Assembly: GCA_019414325.1 (NCBI GenBank)
Contig: DXMG01000006.1
Coordinates: 4,474-59,347, forward strand
Length of the DNA stretch: 54,874 bases
Source of the DNA: Collinsella sp.
Lineage (GTDB): Bacteria; Actinomycetota; Coriobacteriia; Coriobacteriales; Coriobacteriaceae
Direction of reading: 5' to 3'
In this document: positions 9,985-18,202 of the stretch, piece by piece
How positions within the stretch are numbered: position 1 is the stretch's first letter
How the letters are laid out: each line of letters begins with the position of its first letter
The notes under the pieces: model-generated
Databases searched by the model: none
Told to the model about the DNA's origin: nothing
The model's input: the letters and a program-made list of their open reading frames with translations, nothing else
Position numbers and translations under genes: made by a program

Positions 9985-12081
9985 TTACTTTTTACGAGTA
10001 AGCTCACCGATGTTGGCGATGCCGGAGAAAACGGCCTCGAAGCGGTTGAGCAGCTTAAGGCGATTATCGCGGAGCTGCTCGTCCTTGTCCATGACCATAA
10101 CCTCATCGAAGAAACGGTCGATGGGCGCGCGCAGGGCGGCGAGGGCGGCAAATGCGGCCGGGTAATCCTCGGCAGCAAGGGCGGCATCGACAGCGGTCTG
10201 AGCAGCCTCGGAGGCATCGGCAAGCGCGAGCTCGGCCTCGCCCATCAGGCTGCGGTCGTACTCCGCACCCAGCTCGGGCTTGGAGATGTGCGCGGCGCGG
10301 GCATAGGCGGTAGCCAGGTTATCGAAGGTCTCGGCATCGTTCTTGCGGGCCTCGTCGAGCGCAGCGCAGCGGGCGAAGAAGACGGACGGGGCGATGATGT
10401 GCACCGCGGAGACGGCGGCAACGGTATCGGCCGGGATCTTTTCGTCGCGGGCCATGCTCACCAGGCGGCCATGGAAGAAGTCACGAACCTGCTGGGCAGC
10501 CTCGGCGGCGTCGAACTCAATGCCCTGCTCACTGTAGAGCTCGAGGGCGAAGTCGATGAGCGACGTGGGGTCGATCGGCAGACGGTCGCGCAGGATGTTG
10601 ATGATGCCGATAGCGGCACGACGCAGCGCATAGGGGTCGGAGGAGCCGGTCGGGGGCTCGCCGATGGCAAAGATACCGGCAATGGTATCGAGCTTGTCGG
10701 CGCAGGCCACGATGCAGCCAGCGGTGCCCTCGGGCAGCTCGTCACCGGCAAAGCGGGGACGATAATGATCGCGAATGGCGTGGGCGACCTCGTCGTTCTC
10801 CCCCATCGCGGTGGCGTAGTAACCGCCCATCACGCCCTGCTGGCTCGTGAACTCGACGACGGCGTTGGATACCAAGTCGGCCTTGCACAGGTGCGCGGCG
10901 CGAGCGGCATCGGCGGCCAGGTGGGCGCCCAGATGGGCCTCGCGAGCGATGGCAAGCGCGAGTTGCTCAATGCGCTCGGACTTGGCGAGCACGCTACCGA
11001 GCTTCTCCTGGAAGGCGACCTTGGCCAGACGCTCGCGGAACTCGTCGAGGGAGATCTTCAGGTCCTCCTCGTAGAAGAACTTGGCGTCGTCCAGACGGGC
11101 GCGCACGACGCGCTCGTTGCCGTCAATCACGCGCTCGGCATTCTCGGGCTTGCTGTTGGAAACGACCACGAACTCACGCGTGAGCTTGCCCTCGCCGTCA
11201 TAGATCGGGAAGTAGCGCTGGTTGGTGAGCATGGACTCGCAGATGATCTCGTGCGGGACCTTGAGAAACTCCTCATCGAAGGTACCGACGAGCACCGTCG
11301 GCCACTCGCAGAGGTTAATGACCTCCTCAAAGACCTTCTTGGGCGTATCGACATGGCAGCCGGGACGGGCAGCCTCGACCTCGGCGATACCGGCGAGGAT
11401 GGCCTCACGACGACGCTCGGCAGAAAGCACACCGGCGTCCTCGAGCACCTGCTCGTAAACAGCGGGGCTGGCAACCACATGGTCGCCAGGGCCAAGTACG
11501 CGATGACCGCGCGTGGTGTTGCCACTCGTCACGTCGGCAAACGACACGGGCACAACATCCTCGCCCAAAAGGCAGCAGATCCAGCGGACAGGACGCACGA
11601 ACGTCGCGTGCTCGTGGCCCCAGCGCTGGGAGCGATAGTTGGGCCACTGCAGGCCGGCAATAGTCTTCTCGCACAGAGCGGTCAGAATCGGCGTAGCCGG
11701 TGCGGAGGGAATGTTCTTCTCGGCGAACACATACTCGCGACCGTCGGTGTCCTCGCGACGGACCAGATCCTCGGCAGCCACACCGCACTTGCGGGCAAAG
11801 CCCTGGGCGGCCTTAGTGGCGTTGCCGTCGGCATCAAAGGCAATGTTTGCCGCGGGACCGCGCTTGACCTCGTGAACCTCATCGGTCGCGGTGGCGACAT
11901 TAGCCACGAGCGCGGCAAGACGACGCGGGCTCGAGATCACGCGGACCTCGCCGTGAGCCAGACCGGCCTCGTCGAGACCCTTGGCGATCATGGTGCCAAG
12001 CTGCTTGACGGCATTGTTCAGCGGTGCGGAGGGCATTTCCTCCGTACCGATCTCAAACAGGAAATCCTTAGCGTCTGCCAT
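9985..12081 (-). CDS. glyS: Glycine--tRNA ligase, beta subunit
   Basis: This is the beta subunit of the bacterial alpha2beta2 glycyl-tRNA synthetase, which carries much of the tRNA recognition. The 698-residue product starts with DFLFEIGTEEMPSA. It contains RRLAALV, GRGP-like KRGPAANIAFD, TFVRPVRWICCLLG, GHRVLGPG and the LTNQRYFPIYD region. The middle has an HD-like domain, and the anticodon-binding C-terminal domain includes RAPIDRFFDEVMVMDKDE. Length matches the family. It starts 3 nt after glyQ, so the pair is probably co-translated. Confidence 0.97.
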   Translation of the reverse strand: MADAKDFLFEIGTEEMPSAPLNNAVKQLGTMIAKGLDEAGLAHGEVRVISSPRRLAALVANVATATDEVHEVKRGPAANIAFDADGNATKAAQGFARKCGVAAEDLVRREDTDGREYVFAEKNIPSAPATPILTALCEKTIAGLQWPNYRSQRWGHEHATFVRPVRWICCLLGEDVVPVSFADVTSGNTTRGHRVLGPGDHVVASPAVYEQVLEDAGVLSAERRREAILAGIAEVEAARPGCHVDTPKKVFEEVINLCEWPTVLVGTFDEEFLKVPHEIICESMLTNQRYFPIYDGEGKLTREFVVVSNSKPENAERVIDGNERVVRARLDDAKFFYEEDLKISLDEFRERLAKVAFQEKLGSVLAKSERIEQLALAIAREAHLGAHLAADAARAAHLCKADLVSNAVVEFTSQQGVMGGYYATAMGENDEVAHAIRDHYRPRFAGDELPEGTAGCIVACADKLDTIAGIFAIGEPPTGSSDPYALRRAAIGIINILRDRLPIDPTSLIDFALELYSEQGIEFDAAEAAQQVRDFFHGRLVSMARDEKIPADTVAAVSAVHIIAPSVFFARCAALDEARKNDAETFDNLATAYARAAHISKPELGAEYDRSLMGEAELALADASEAAQTAVDAALAAEDYPAAFAALAALRAPIDRFFDEVMVMDKDEQLRDNRLKLLNRFEAVFSGIANIGELTRKK

Positions 12082-12084
12082 GGC

Positions 12085-12996
12085 TTACGCCACCTCGCCT
12101 TCCTGGTCGGCATTCTCGTTGACTCCGGCGACCTCGGCCATGTAGGCCTCGCAGCACGCCTTGGCGACGGCGCGGACGCGCAGGATGTAGTTGGCACGCT
12201 CGACCGCGGACAGGGCGCCGCGGGCATCGAGCAGGTTGAAAGCGTGGCTGCACTTCATGACGCAGTCATATGCCGGCAGCGGCAGCTTGCGCTCCAGGCA
12301 GGAATGGCACTCGGCCTCGTAGTCATCAAACTTCTGACGCATCATCTCGACGTTTGCGACCTCAAAGTTATAGGCACTGAACTCGCGCTCGTTCTCGAGG
12401 AACACGTCGCCATAGGTCATGGGCGTGCCGTCGGGCAGGTAGCTCCACACCAAGTCGTAAACCGAGTTAACGCCCTGCGCATACATGGCAATGCGCTCTA
12501 GGCCATAGGTGATCTCGACGGGTACGGGGTCGACCTCGATGCCGCCCACCTGCTGAAAGTACGTAAACTGCGTGACCTCCATGCCGTTGAGCCAGACCTC
12601 CCAGCCAAGGCCCCAGGCGCCGAGCGTCGGGCTCTCCCAGTCGTCCTCGACAAAACGGACGTCATGGTCGTTGGGGTCCAGGCCAATGGCGGCAAGAGAC
12701 CCCAGGTAAAGCTCCTGGGCGTTGACCGGTGAGGGCTTGATGAGCACCTGGAACTGATAGTAGTGCTGCATGCGGTTGGGGTTCTCGCCGTAGCGGCCGT
12801 CGGCGGGACGGCGGCAAGGCTGCGCATAGCAGGTGCGCCACTCGGCGGGACCGAGCGAGCGCAGCGTGGTCGCGGTATGGAAGGTACCGGCACCGACCTC
12901 GGAGTCATAGGGCTGCATAATGACGCAGCCCTGCTCGCCCCAGTACTGCTGGAGGCGCAGGATGATGTCTTGGAAGGAAAGCGATGAAGCGTTCAT
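12085..12996 (-). CDS. glyQ: Glycine--tRNA ligase, alpha subunit
   Basis: The alpha subunit holds the class II catalytic site for glycyl-adenylate formation. The 303-residue product has the standard family sequence: LSFQDIILRLQQYWGEQGCV, QPYDSEVGAGTFHTATTLR, EWRTCYAQPCRRPADGRYGENPNR, QHYYQFQVLIKPSP, and the DDWESPTLGAWGLGWEVW and GGIEVDPVPVEITYGLERIAM segments (each quoted in part). The start ATG at 12996 has GAGGGGATATTAGAGG upstream. A TATAGT hexamer on the minus strand at 13043-13048 may be its -10 element, but no good -35 is seen. I find no T-box leader, since only 59 nt separate it from lepB. Confidence 0.97.
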   Translation of the reverse strand: MNASSLSFQDIILRLQQYWGEQGCVIMQPYDSEVGAGTFHTATTLRSLGPAEWRTCYAQPCRRPADGRYGENPNRMQHYYQFQVLIKPSPVNAQELYLGSLAAIGLDPNDHDVRFVEDDWESPTLGAWGLGWEVWLNGMEVTQFTYFQQVGGIEVDPVPVEITYGLERIAMYAQGVNSVYDLVWSYLPDGTPMTYGDVFLENEREFSAYNFEVANVEMMRQKFDDYEAECHSCLERKLPLPAYDCVMKCSHAFNLLDARGALSAVERANYILRVRAVAKACCEAYMAEVAGVNENADQEGEVA

Positions 12997-13055
12997 GCCT
13001 CTAATATCCCCTCGTCGAAACGATTACACGGTTAGGTACTGTACTATAGCGGTTT

Positions 13056-13619
13056 TTAGTCGATAGCGCCGATGCGGTTGAGCGGCCAGTAGCGAACGAG
13101 TGCCACAGCGATCAAATCAGAGCGATCGACGGGACCAAAGTAGCGTGAGTCGGCAGAGTTTTCGCGGTTGTCGCCCATCACCCACACGCACCCGTCGGGA
13201 ACGGTGTAGGGATAGCTTACCTGAGTGCCGGGTGCTTGGACCGAAAGTGGCCAGCTCATGCCCGTCGTATAGTCCTCGTCGAGCGCTTGGCCGTCAACGA
13301 CCACCTTGCCATCCTGCAGGTCGACCGTCTGGCCGGCCGTGGCAATAACACGCTTGACAAGAACATCATGCTCGGAGGTGCCATCGGGGTTGTGAAACAC
13401 CACGATATCGCCCTGCTTGACGGGCTGACCGAGCTCGAGGCTCACCTTTTGTGCCAGGATCTGGTCGCCAATCTCGATCGTGGACTCCATGGAGCCGGTG
13501 GGCACCACAAAGGGCTCGACCACAAACGAGCGAATCAAGAAGGTGGCGACCAGTGCGATCGCGATGACCGCGATCCACTCAAAAGCGCCCCTCAACGCGG
13601 AATGCTGCGATGGAACCAT
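13056..13619 (-). CDS. lepB: Signal peptidase I
   Basis: LepB cleaves signal peptides from exported proteins at the outer face of the membrane. The 187-residue product has one N-terminal membrane helix (about residues 13-33). The catalytic Ser is in PTGSMESTI (Ser43), the catalytic Lys in DVLVKRVIATAG (Lys89), and the family box MGDNRENSADSRYFG is present. The start is ATG at 13619, five bases after GAGGAG, rather than the GTG two codons upstream. It begins 2 nt after the trmD stop, so it is the last gene of the rpsP-khpA-rimM-trmD-lepB run. The trmD-lepB-rplS order is common elsewhere; here rplS has moved away. Confidence 0.96.
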   Translation of the reverse strand: MVPSQHSALRGAFEWIAVIAIALVATFLIRSFVVEPFVVPTGSMESTIEIGDQILAQKVSLELGQPVKQGDIVVFHNPDGTSEHDVLVKRVIATAGQTVDLQDGKVVVDGQALDEDYTTGMSWPLSVQAPGTQVSYPYTVPDGCVWVMGDNRENSADSRYFGPVDRSDLIAVALVRYWPLNRIGAID

Positions 13620-13621
13620 TC

Positions 13622-14380
13622 TCACTCCTCGCTCTGCGAATACGACGCGTCCAGGATCTCTTGCGCGTATGCGCGCTCCTCGGGCGTAAGCCGTGCCGTC
13701 TCGATCAGGTCGGGACGCCAGCGGCAGGTGCGCTCGATGGCATTCTTGCGACGCCAGGCATCGACCTTGGCGTGATTGCCGCTCACAAGCACCGGCGGCA
13801 CGCCCTCGCCGTTGAACTCGGCAGGACGGGTGTACTGCGCGTACTCGAGCAGTCCTCCGTCCTCGGCGGTCGAGAATGACTCGTCCACATTGCTCATCTC
13901 GTCGCCCAGGGCGCCGGGAATCAGGCGTACGACGGCATCGGCAACGACCATAGCGGGAAGCTCGCCGCCCGTGAGCACGTAGTCGCCGATCGACAGACGC
14001 TCATCGGCATACGCATACGCGCGCTCGTCGACGCCCTCGTAGCGACTGCACACAAACAACAGGCGCTCACTTTTGAGCAGGCGCTCGGCCACATGCTGCG
14101 TAAAGGGCTCGCCACAGGGGGTAAAGAACACCACAGTGGGCTTGGGACCCTCTGCGCTAATGGCCTCGATGGCCTCTGCGATAGGCTCGACCTTCATGAG
14201 CATGCCCTGCCCGCCGCCGTACGGCTCGTCATCGACGGTACGATGGCGGTCGTGCGTCCAGTCGCGCAGGTTATACGCCTTAAAATCAAAAAGGCCGGCC
14301 TTGCGGGCGCGGCCCAAAATCGATGTGGACATGACGGGCTCAAACATCTCGGGAAAGACCGAAAGGGTCTCGATCAGCAT
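13622..14380 (-). CDS. trmD: tRNA (guanine-N1)-methyltransferase TrmD
   Basis: TrmD makes m1G37 next to the anticodon, preventing +1 frameshifting. The 252-residue product has the SPOUT trefoil-knot region: SRYEGVDERAYAYADERLS followed by IGDYVLTGGELPAMV. The substrate loop RTVDDEPYGGGQGMLMK and PPVLVSGNHAKVDAWRR are also present. Length is typical. The start ATG has GGAGGACAAC in front. It lies 10 nt after rimM, in the classic rpsP-rimM-trmD operon. Confidence 0.97.
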   Translation of the reverse strand: MLIETLSVFPEMFEPVMSTSILGRARKAGLFDFKAYNLRDWTHDRHRTVDDEPYGGGQGMLMKVEPIAEAIEAISAEGPKPTVVFFTPCGEPFTQHVAERLLKSERLLFVCSRYEGVDERAYAYADERLSIGDYVLTGGELPAMVVADAVVRLIPGALGDEMSNVDESFSTAEDGGLLEYAQYTRPAEFNGEGVPPVLVSGNHAKVDAWRRKNAIERTCRWRPDLIETARLTPEERAYAQEILDASYSQSEE

Positions 14381-14390
14381 GTTGTCCTCC

Positions 14391-14912
14391 CTACTTGTCC
14401 ATATCGATCAGGCCGTCCATCACGTGGACGGAAATTGTTCCTGTGTCGGGAAGATCGAGCACAACCTGCTCGATCACGGGAATCAGCACCTCGCCGTACC
14501 GATCGCCCTCGACAACCCAAACATCGTTAGCAGGCGTCGACATGATCTCGACAATTGTGCCGAGCGAGCCAAAGCGCTCGTCGACCACCTCGCGACCCAT
14601 CAGGTCGGTATAGGCAGCGTCGAGCGAATCGAGCTCAAAGTCGTCACGATTTGCCAGCACGTAGCATCCCGTGATACCCTCGGCGGCCGTCAAGTCGTCA
14701 ATGCCCTCAAACGAGACCAGATCGCCATCGCCCGTATCGGTGACGGACACGACCGTGCAAAAGCGGTCGCGCTTGAGCGCCGGCGGCGTCAGGGCGACGC
14801 GCATACCCGGCTCTAATACAGAAGGAAGCCCCCGCAGCGGCTGCGCGAGGACCTCCCCCTTCCTTCCGTGCGGCTTGACCACACGGGCGATGTTTTTGTA
14901 CTGGGACCTCAA
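14391..14912 (-). CDS. rimM: Ribosome maturation factor RimM
   Basis: RimM assists 30S head assembly and binds S19. The 173-residue product starts with the family pattern YKNIARVVKPHGRKGEVLAQPL (quoted in part as VVKPHGRKGEV). It has the PRC-barrel region NDVWVVEGDRYGEVLIPVIEQ in its C-terminal half. The best start is TTG at 14912, because no ATG or GTG is in frame nearby and the conserved sequence begins within five residues. It follows the KH-domain gene by 4 nt, so coupling is likely. The call is firm; the exact start is less so. Confidence 0.93.
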   Translation of the reverse strand: MRSQYKNIARVVKPHGRKGEVLAQPLRGLPSVLEPGMRVALTPPALKRDRFCTVVSVTDTGDGDLVSFEGIDDLTAAEGITGCYVLANRDDFELDSLDAAYTDLMGREVVDERFGSLGTIVEIMSTPANDVWVVEGDRYGEVLIPVIEQVVLDLPDTGTISVHVMDGLIDMDK

Positions 14913-14916
14913 GGTC

Positions 14917-15201
14917 CTAGCCCAGAACCTCTACCTCGACAGCAGTGTCGAGGCGAGCGGCCAGTGCACGGGCGAGCGTGCGAATGGCCTTGATGGTACG
15001 GCCACGACGGCCGATGACCTTAGCGACGTCATCCTCGGCGACCGAAACCTCAATCGTGGAGGCGTCGTCACCATCGATGACCTCGAGGCTCACGGAATCC
15101 GGGTCGTCGACGATCTGAACAACGAGATATTCGACGAGATCGGCGATGCGATCTGAGAGCATTGCCTCACCCTCGAGCTGTGCAGCGTCAACCTCAGGCA
15201 C
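14917..15201 (-). CDS. khpA: KH-domain RNA-binding protein KhpA
   Basis: This 94-residue protein has a single KH domain with VIGRRGRTIKAIRTL, where the GRRG loop (about 64-67) contacts RNA. Members usually lie between rpsP and rimM, as here. In Firmicutes they pair with KhpB/EloR and affect cell elongation and division. The first ~14 residues extend the usual ~76-residue form. The start is GTG at 15201 with GAGGAG six bases before it; that ribosome binding site is formed by the last codons of rpsP (stop at 15205). The cell-elongation link is family knowledge, not visible in the sequence. Confidence 0.93.
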   Translation of the reverse strand: MPEVDAAQLEGEAMLSDRIADLVEYLVVQIVDDPDSVSLEVIDGDDASTIEVSVAEDDVAKVIGRRGRTIKAIRTLARALAARLDTAVEVEVLG

Positions 15202-15204
15202 GAT

Positions 15205-15546
15205 TTACTCCTCGGCGCCCTCAGCGGCCTCAGCGGCAGCCTTAGCGGCCTCGGCCTCTTTGGCGAGCTGCTTCTTGGACTTCTTGACGACGGTCTCAGT
15301 CTTCTCGCCCTCGTTGGCGGCCTTGACCAGAGCGGCGACGGCGTCGGTGAGCTGAGCGCCCTTGGACTGCCAGTCGGCGATCTTCTCGAGGTCGAGGTTG
15401 ATGGTCTTGGGGGCGGTCATCGGGTTGTAGCGGCCAACCTCCTCGATGATACGACCGTCACGCGGGGCGCGGGAATCGGCGACGACGACACGGTAGTACG
15501 GACGCTTCTTAGCGCCGTGACGAGCAAGGCGAATCTTGACTGCCAA
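15205..15546 (-). CDS. rpsP: 30S ribosomal protein S16
   Basis: S16 is an early-binding 30S assembly protein. The sequence AVKIRLARHGAKKRPYYRVV, then ADSRAPRDGRIIEEVGRYNP and the LDLEKIADWQSKGAQLTD segment are diagnostic (quoted in parts). The start is TTG at 15546, six bases after GGAGGAG; no ATG is available before the conserved MAVKIRL-type N-terminus. The 113-residue length includes a ~35-residue C-terminal tail rich in Lys, Ala and Glu, as in many Actinobacteria. It is the first gene of the rpsP-khpA-rimM-trmD-lepB operon. Confidence 0.97.
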   Translation of the reverse strand: MAVKIRLARHGAKKRPYYRVVVADSRAPRDGRIIEEVGRYNPMTAPKTINLDLEKIADWQSKGAQLTDAVAALVKAANEGEKTETVVKKSKKQLAKEAEAAKAAAEAAEGAEE

Positions 15547-15602
15547 AGGAAACTCCTCCAACCAAGCAGCTTTAGGCTGCAACTACAAACAAACAGTTGA
15601 AC

Positions 15603-15631
15603 ATAATACGCCATCGACGTGGGCAGGTGAA
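15603..15631 (-). promoter_or_regulatory. Putative proximal promoter of the rpsP operon
   Basis: Minus strand: TTCACC, 17 nt, TATTAT. The predicted start is about 50 nt upstream of the rpsP TTG. Between it and rpsP a small GCAGC/GCTGC hairpin precedes the ribosome binding site. Confidence 0.5.
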
Positions 15632-15675
15632 GTCCGTGAGACCAACTTCTTCGGTGTAGTCGAGGGCAAATCCAT

Positions 15676-15703
15676 ATCTTAGACAAGAATTCGGGATTTG
15701 CAA
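15676..15703 (-). promoter_or_regulatory. Putative distal promoter of the rpsP operon
   Basis: Minus strand: TTGCAA, 16 nt, TAAGAT, about 130 nt upstream of rpsP. It would give a longer leader than the proximal promoter. Either or both could be active; the sequence alone does not decide. Confidence 0.4.
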
Positions 15704-15747
15704 GCACATACACGCACCCCACATGAGCTGCGCGGTATACTCATGAC

Positions 15748-17001
15748 ATGGAAAGACGCGAACATACATACGGTTATGAGGATGCCATGGGCGTCACGCC
15801 GCCTCCCTGGACGGGACCGGCGGTGGGCCTGATGGACCTCGATGCGTTTTTTGCGAGCGTGGAGATGCTCGATCATCCCGAATGGCGAGGAAAGCCGCTC
15901 ATCGTGGGCGGAGACGCCGATTCGCGTGGCGTCGTGTCCACGTGTTCGTATGAGGCACGTCGCTTTGGCGTGCACTCTGCCATGGCCTCGGCCGAGGCGC
16001 GGCGCTTATGCCCGCAAGCCATTTGGACGCACGGGCACTTTGATCGCTACCGCGAGGTGAGCGCGCAGGTCATGGCGATTCTCGCCGAAGAGACCCCGCG
16101 CGTTGAGCGCGTATCCATCGACGAAGCCTTTATCGATATCACACCGGGTCGCTTTGCGCCCGAAGACCCGTTGCTGGTTGCGCGGCGTATAAGCGACCGC
16201 GTGGCAGCGCTGGGAGTGACGTGCTCCATTGGTGTGGGCTGCAACAAGACGGTCGCAAAGATCGCAAGCGAGCGGGATAAGCCGTTTGGGCTGACCATCG
16301 TGCGACCCGGAACCGAGCAGCGCTTTTTGGCCGCGCTGCCGGTATCTGCCATGAGCGGCATCGGGCGCTCGGCCGAGGAGCGACTGCGCCGCATGCGCAT
16401 CTACACCCTCGGCGAGCTATCACGTGCACCGGAATCCACCTTGGCCTCTATTTTTGGCGTCAACGGCGAGCGCATGCGCCAGCGTGCGCTGGGACTCGAA
16501 ATCTCTGAAGTCACGAGTCTCGATGAAGAGCGCGAGGTCAAGTCGGTCAGCAATGAACGCACCTTTGCTAAAGATTTGACTGAGCGTGGGGATATTGAGG
16601 CGGCGATTGCTCTGTTGGGAGAGTCAGTGGGGCGCCGTCTGCGCCGTCAGGGGCTGACGGGTGCCACGGTAACGCTCAAGCTTAAGTATTCGTATGGCAG
16701 CGGGCGTACGGCACAGCGCCGGCTGCCTCATCCGACCGACGATGAGAACATCTTCGTGGCGGTTGCACTCGAACTGCTCGACAACATCTGGCAGGAAGGC
16801 ATGCATGTTCGCCTGGCGGGCGTCGGCATGAGCGACTTCGACCATCAAGGCGGCATCCAGACCGACCTGTTCTGCGAGATCGATGACCGCGGAGCCCAAT
16901 CCAGCAACCGCCGCGACCTCTCCGTCGCCATCGACGCCGTCCGAGACAAATTCGGCGACACCGCCCTTTCCTTCGGCCGCCAATCCCGCTTCAACGATTA
17001 A
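15748..17001 (+). CDS. dinB: DNA polymerase IV (Y family)
   Basis: DinB is a translesion polymerase that bypasses damaged bases with low fidelity. The 417-residue product has the first metal-binding site in GLMDLDAFFASVEM (Asp30, Asp32) and the second in RVSIDEAFIDITPG (Asp125, Glu126). SIGVGCNKTVAKIAS and the helix-hairpin-helix region VSAMSGIGRSAEERL are present, and the little-finger domain follows. A QTDLF sequence near residue 371 fits the beta-clamp binding motif QxxLF. The start at 15748 could instead be the ATG at 15787, which has GAGG five bases upstream and is closer to the conserved core. It diverges from rpsP and converges on rsfS. Confidence 0.95.
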   Translation: MERREHTYGYEDAMGVTPPPWTGPAVGLMDLDAFFASVEMLDHPEWRGKPLIVGGDADSRGVVSTCSYEARRFGVHSAMASAEARRLCPQAIWTHGHFDRYREVSAQVMAILAEETPRVERVSIDEAFIDITPGRFAPEDPLLVARRISDRVAALGVTCSIGVGCNKTVAKIASERDKPFGLTIVRPGTEQRFLAALPVSAMSGIGRSAEERLRRMRIYTLGELSRAPESTLASIFGVNGERMRQRALGLEISEVTSLDEEREVKSVSNERTFAKDLTERGDIEAAIALLGESVGRRLRRQGLTGATVTLKLKYSYGSGRTAQRRLPHPTDDENIFVAVALELLDNIWQEGMHVRLAGVGMSDFDHQGGIQTDLFCEIDDRGAQSSNRRDLSVAIDAVRDKFGDTALSFGRQSRFND

Positions 17002-17012
17002 CCGCCTTTGGG

Positions 17013-17055
17013 CAAAAAGAAAGCCGGGCAGGTGCGGAAAACCGCAACTGCCCGG
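17013..17055 (-). terminator. Intrinsic terminator of the obgE-nadD-yqeK-rsfS operon
   Basis: On the minus strand GCCGGGCAG pairs with CTGCCCGGC and an inner TGCGG/CCGCA stem extends it (17023-17055). TTTCTTTTTG follows. It lies between the convergent rsfS and dinB genes. The plus side has no T-run, so it serves mainly the minus-strand operon. Confidence 0.88.
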
Positions 17056-17097
17056 CGATATGCGTGAGGGTAGCTAAACCCCGTCTCAAATGAGCTA

Positions 17098-17553
17098 CTA
17101 GAGGAGATTGAGGGGAAGCTGGGGGGCGTCTCCCCAGAGTTTCTCGAGGCGGTAGAACTCGCGAGCTTCGGGAGTGAAGACGTGGACGACAACCGAACCG
17201 TAGTCCATGAGCATCCAGGTCTTCTGCTCGCGGCCCTCGATGGAGAACGGATGCTCGCCGCAAGCCTCGGCGACCTTCTCCTCGATCTCGTCGACGATAG
17301 AATCGACCTGGCGGTTGTTGGCACCGGTGGCAAGCACAAAGTAGTCGCACACATCGGAAAGCTCGGTCAGGTCGAGCACCTGAACGTCCTCGCCCTTCTT
17401 GTCGTAGGCGGCCTGCGCGGCGGCGCGGGCGACATCCTCGGCGGCGACACCGCTCGCGGACAGCGAGGCGGCAGTGCGGTCGGACGTGGCGACGAAGCTC
17501 TTGTGCTCCACACCTTCAAGAATCTGCTCGTCGGTCATGGTCTCGTCGGCCAT
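17098..17553 (-). CDS. rsfS: Ribosome silencing factor RsfS
   Basis: RsfS binds L14 on the 50S subunit and blocks subunit joining during starvation. The core has VLDLTELSDVCDYFVLATGANNRQVDSI, then SIEGREQKTWMLMDYGSVVVHVFTPEAREFY and the LEKLWGDAP ending (quoted in parts). The 151-residue product is longer than the usual ~110 because of an N-terminal extension of ~45 residues. The start ATG at 17553 follows AGAGG by 6 nt; the seven codons upstream are not supported. It is the last gene in the obgE-nadD-yqeK-rsfS order common in Gram-positives. Confidence 0.93.
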   Translation of the reverse strand: MADETMTDEQILEGVEHKSFVATSDRTAASLSASGVAAEDVARAAAQAAYDKKGEDVQVLDLTELSDVCDYFVLATGANNRQVDSIVDEIEEKVAEACGEHPFSIEGREQKTWMLMDYGSVVVHVFTPEAREFYRLEKLWGDAPQLPLNLL

Positions 17554-17581
17554 GGAATACCTCTTTCTAGACACACCCGAG

Positions 17582-18190
17582 CTAGCGCAGCTGGGCGTAA
17601 TGGTTGTAAATCGTAATAGCCGTGGGATAAAGATAACGCCCGGACTGGATCACATAGACCAGACCCTGCGCAAAACAGGAGAAGAACAACTCGTCGAGCG
17701 AGGACTTCCCCACCATCTTGCGCAGCGCATGGGCATAGTCACCGTGACGGTTGGGCTCGATGGCATCCGCCACAAAGACCACCATATCGAGCGGCGTCAT
17801 GTCGCAGGCACCCACGGTGTGACGGTCGACAGCCTGAAAGACCGCCGACGACAGCTCGGGAAAGAGCTGCGGAAGCTCATAGGCGGCAACCGGGCCATGC
17901 AAAAGCGGCGTCGCGGCAGACGGAGAGCCGGCAATCTTAATGCCGTAATGCAGAGCGCGCGTGACCAGCTCGTCGTCGGAGAGCACCTTGTCCCAGTCAT
18001 GGATCAGGCCGGCGGCAGCGGCATCAAAGCGGTCAACGCCGTAGACCTCGGCCAGATGAAGTGCGGTCTCGGCAACACCCAGCGAATGCACATAGCGCTT
18101 GCGCTTATCCTTCATGCGAACATCGAGCAGCTCTTGAATGCGCTTGAGCAGCGCGCGCTCATCGCCCTCAAACTGATCCTCTACCGACAA
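17582..18190 (-). CDS. yqeK: HD-domain protein YqeK, probable Ap4A hydrolase
   Basis: YqeK enzymes hydrolyse diadenosine tetraphosphate symmetrically to two ADP, using an HD-type metal site. The 202-residue product has RYVHSLGVAETALHLAEVYG with the first His at 35. The HD pair follows in AGLIHDWDK (His64, Asp65), then LHGPVAAY, DRHTVGACDMTPLDMVVFVADAIEP and a C-terminal TAITIYNHY. The start is TTG at 18190 after a GGGGG run. Its place between nadD and rsfS matches the standard yqeK location. Confidence 0.9.
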   Translation of the reverse strand: MSVEDQFEGDERALLKRIQELLDVRMKDKRKRYVHSLGVAETALHLAEVYGVDRFDAAAAGLIHDWDKVLSDDELVTRALHYGIKIAGSPSAATPLLHGPVAAYELPQLFPELSSAVFQAVDRHTVGACDMTPLDMVVFVADAIEPNRHGDYAHALRKMVGKSSLDELFFSCFAQGLVYVIQSGRYLYPTAITIYNHYAQLR

Positions 18191-18202
18191 CGTAGACCCC
18201 CA

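Noticed and set aside
9817..12501. 894-codon plus-strand frame opposite glyS-glyQ
   Set aside because: It is a shadow of the strongly coding minus strand in high-GC DNA; the sequence shows no domain and glyS-glyQ are certain.
12997..13055. T-box leader upstream of glyQ
   Set aside because: Only 59 nt separate glyQ from lepB and no T-box sequence or terminator pair is present.
15760..15782. LexA/SOS box at the start of dinB (CGAACATACATACGG)
   Set aside because: Only the left half fits the CGAAC-N4-GTTCG actinobacterial pattern, and it lies inside the coding region if the first ATG is used.
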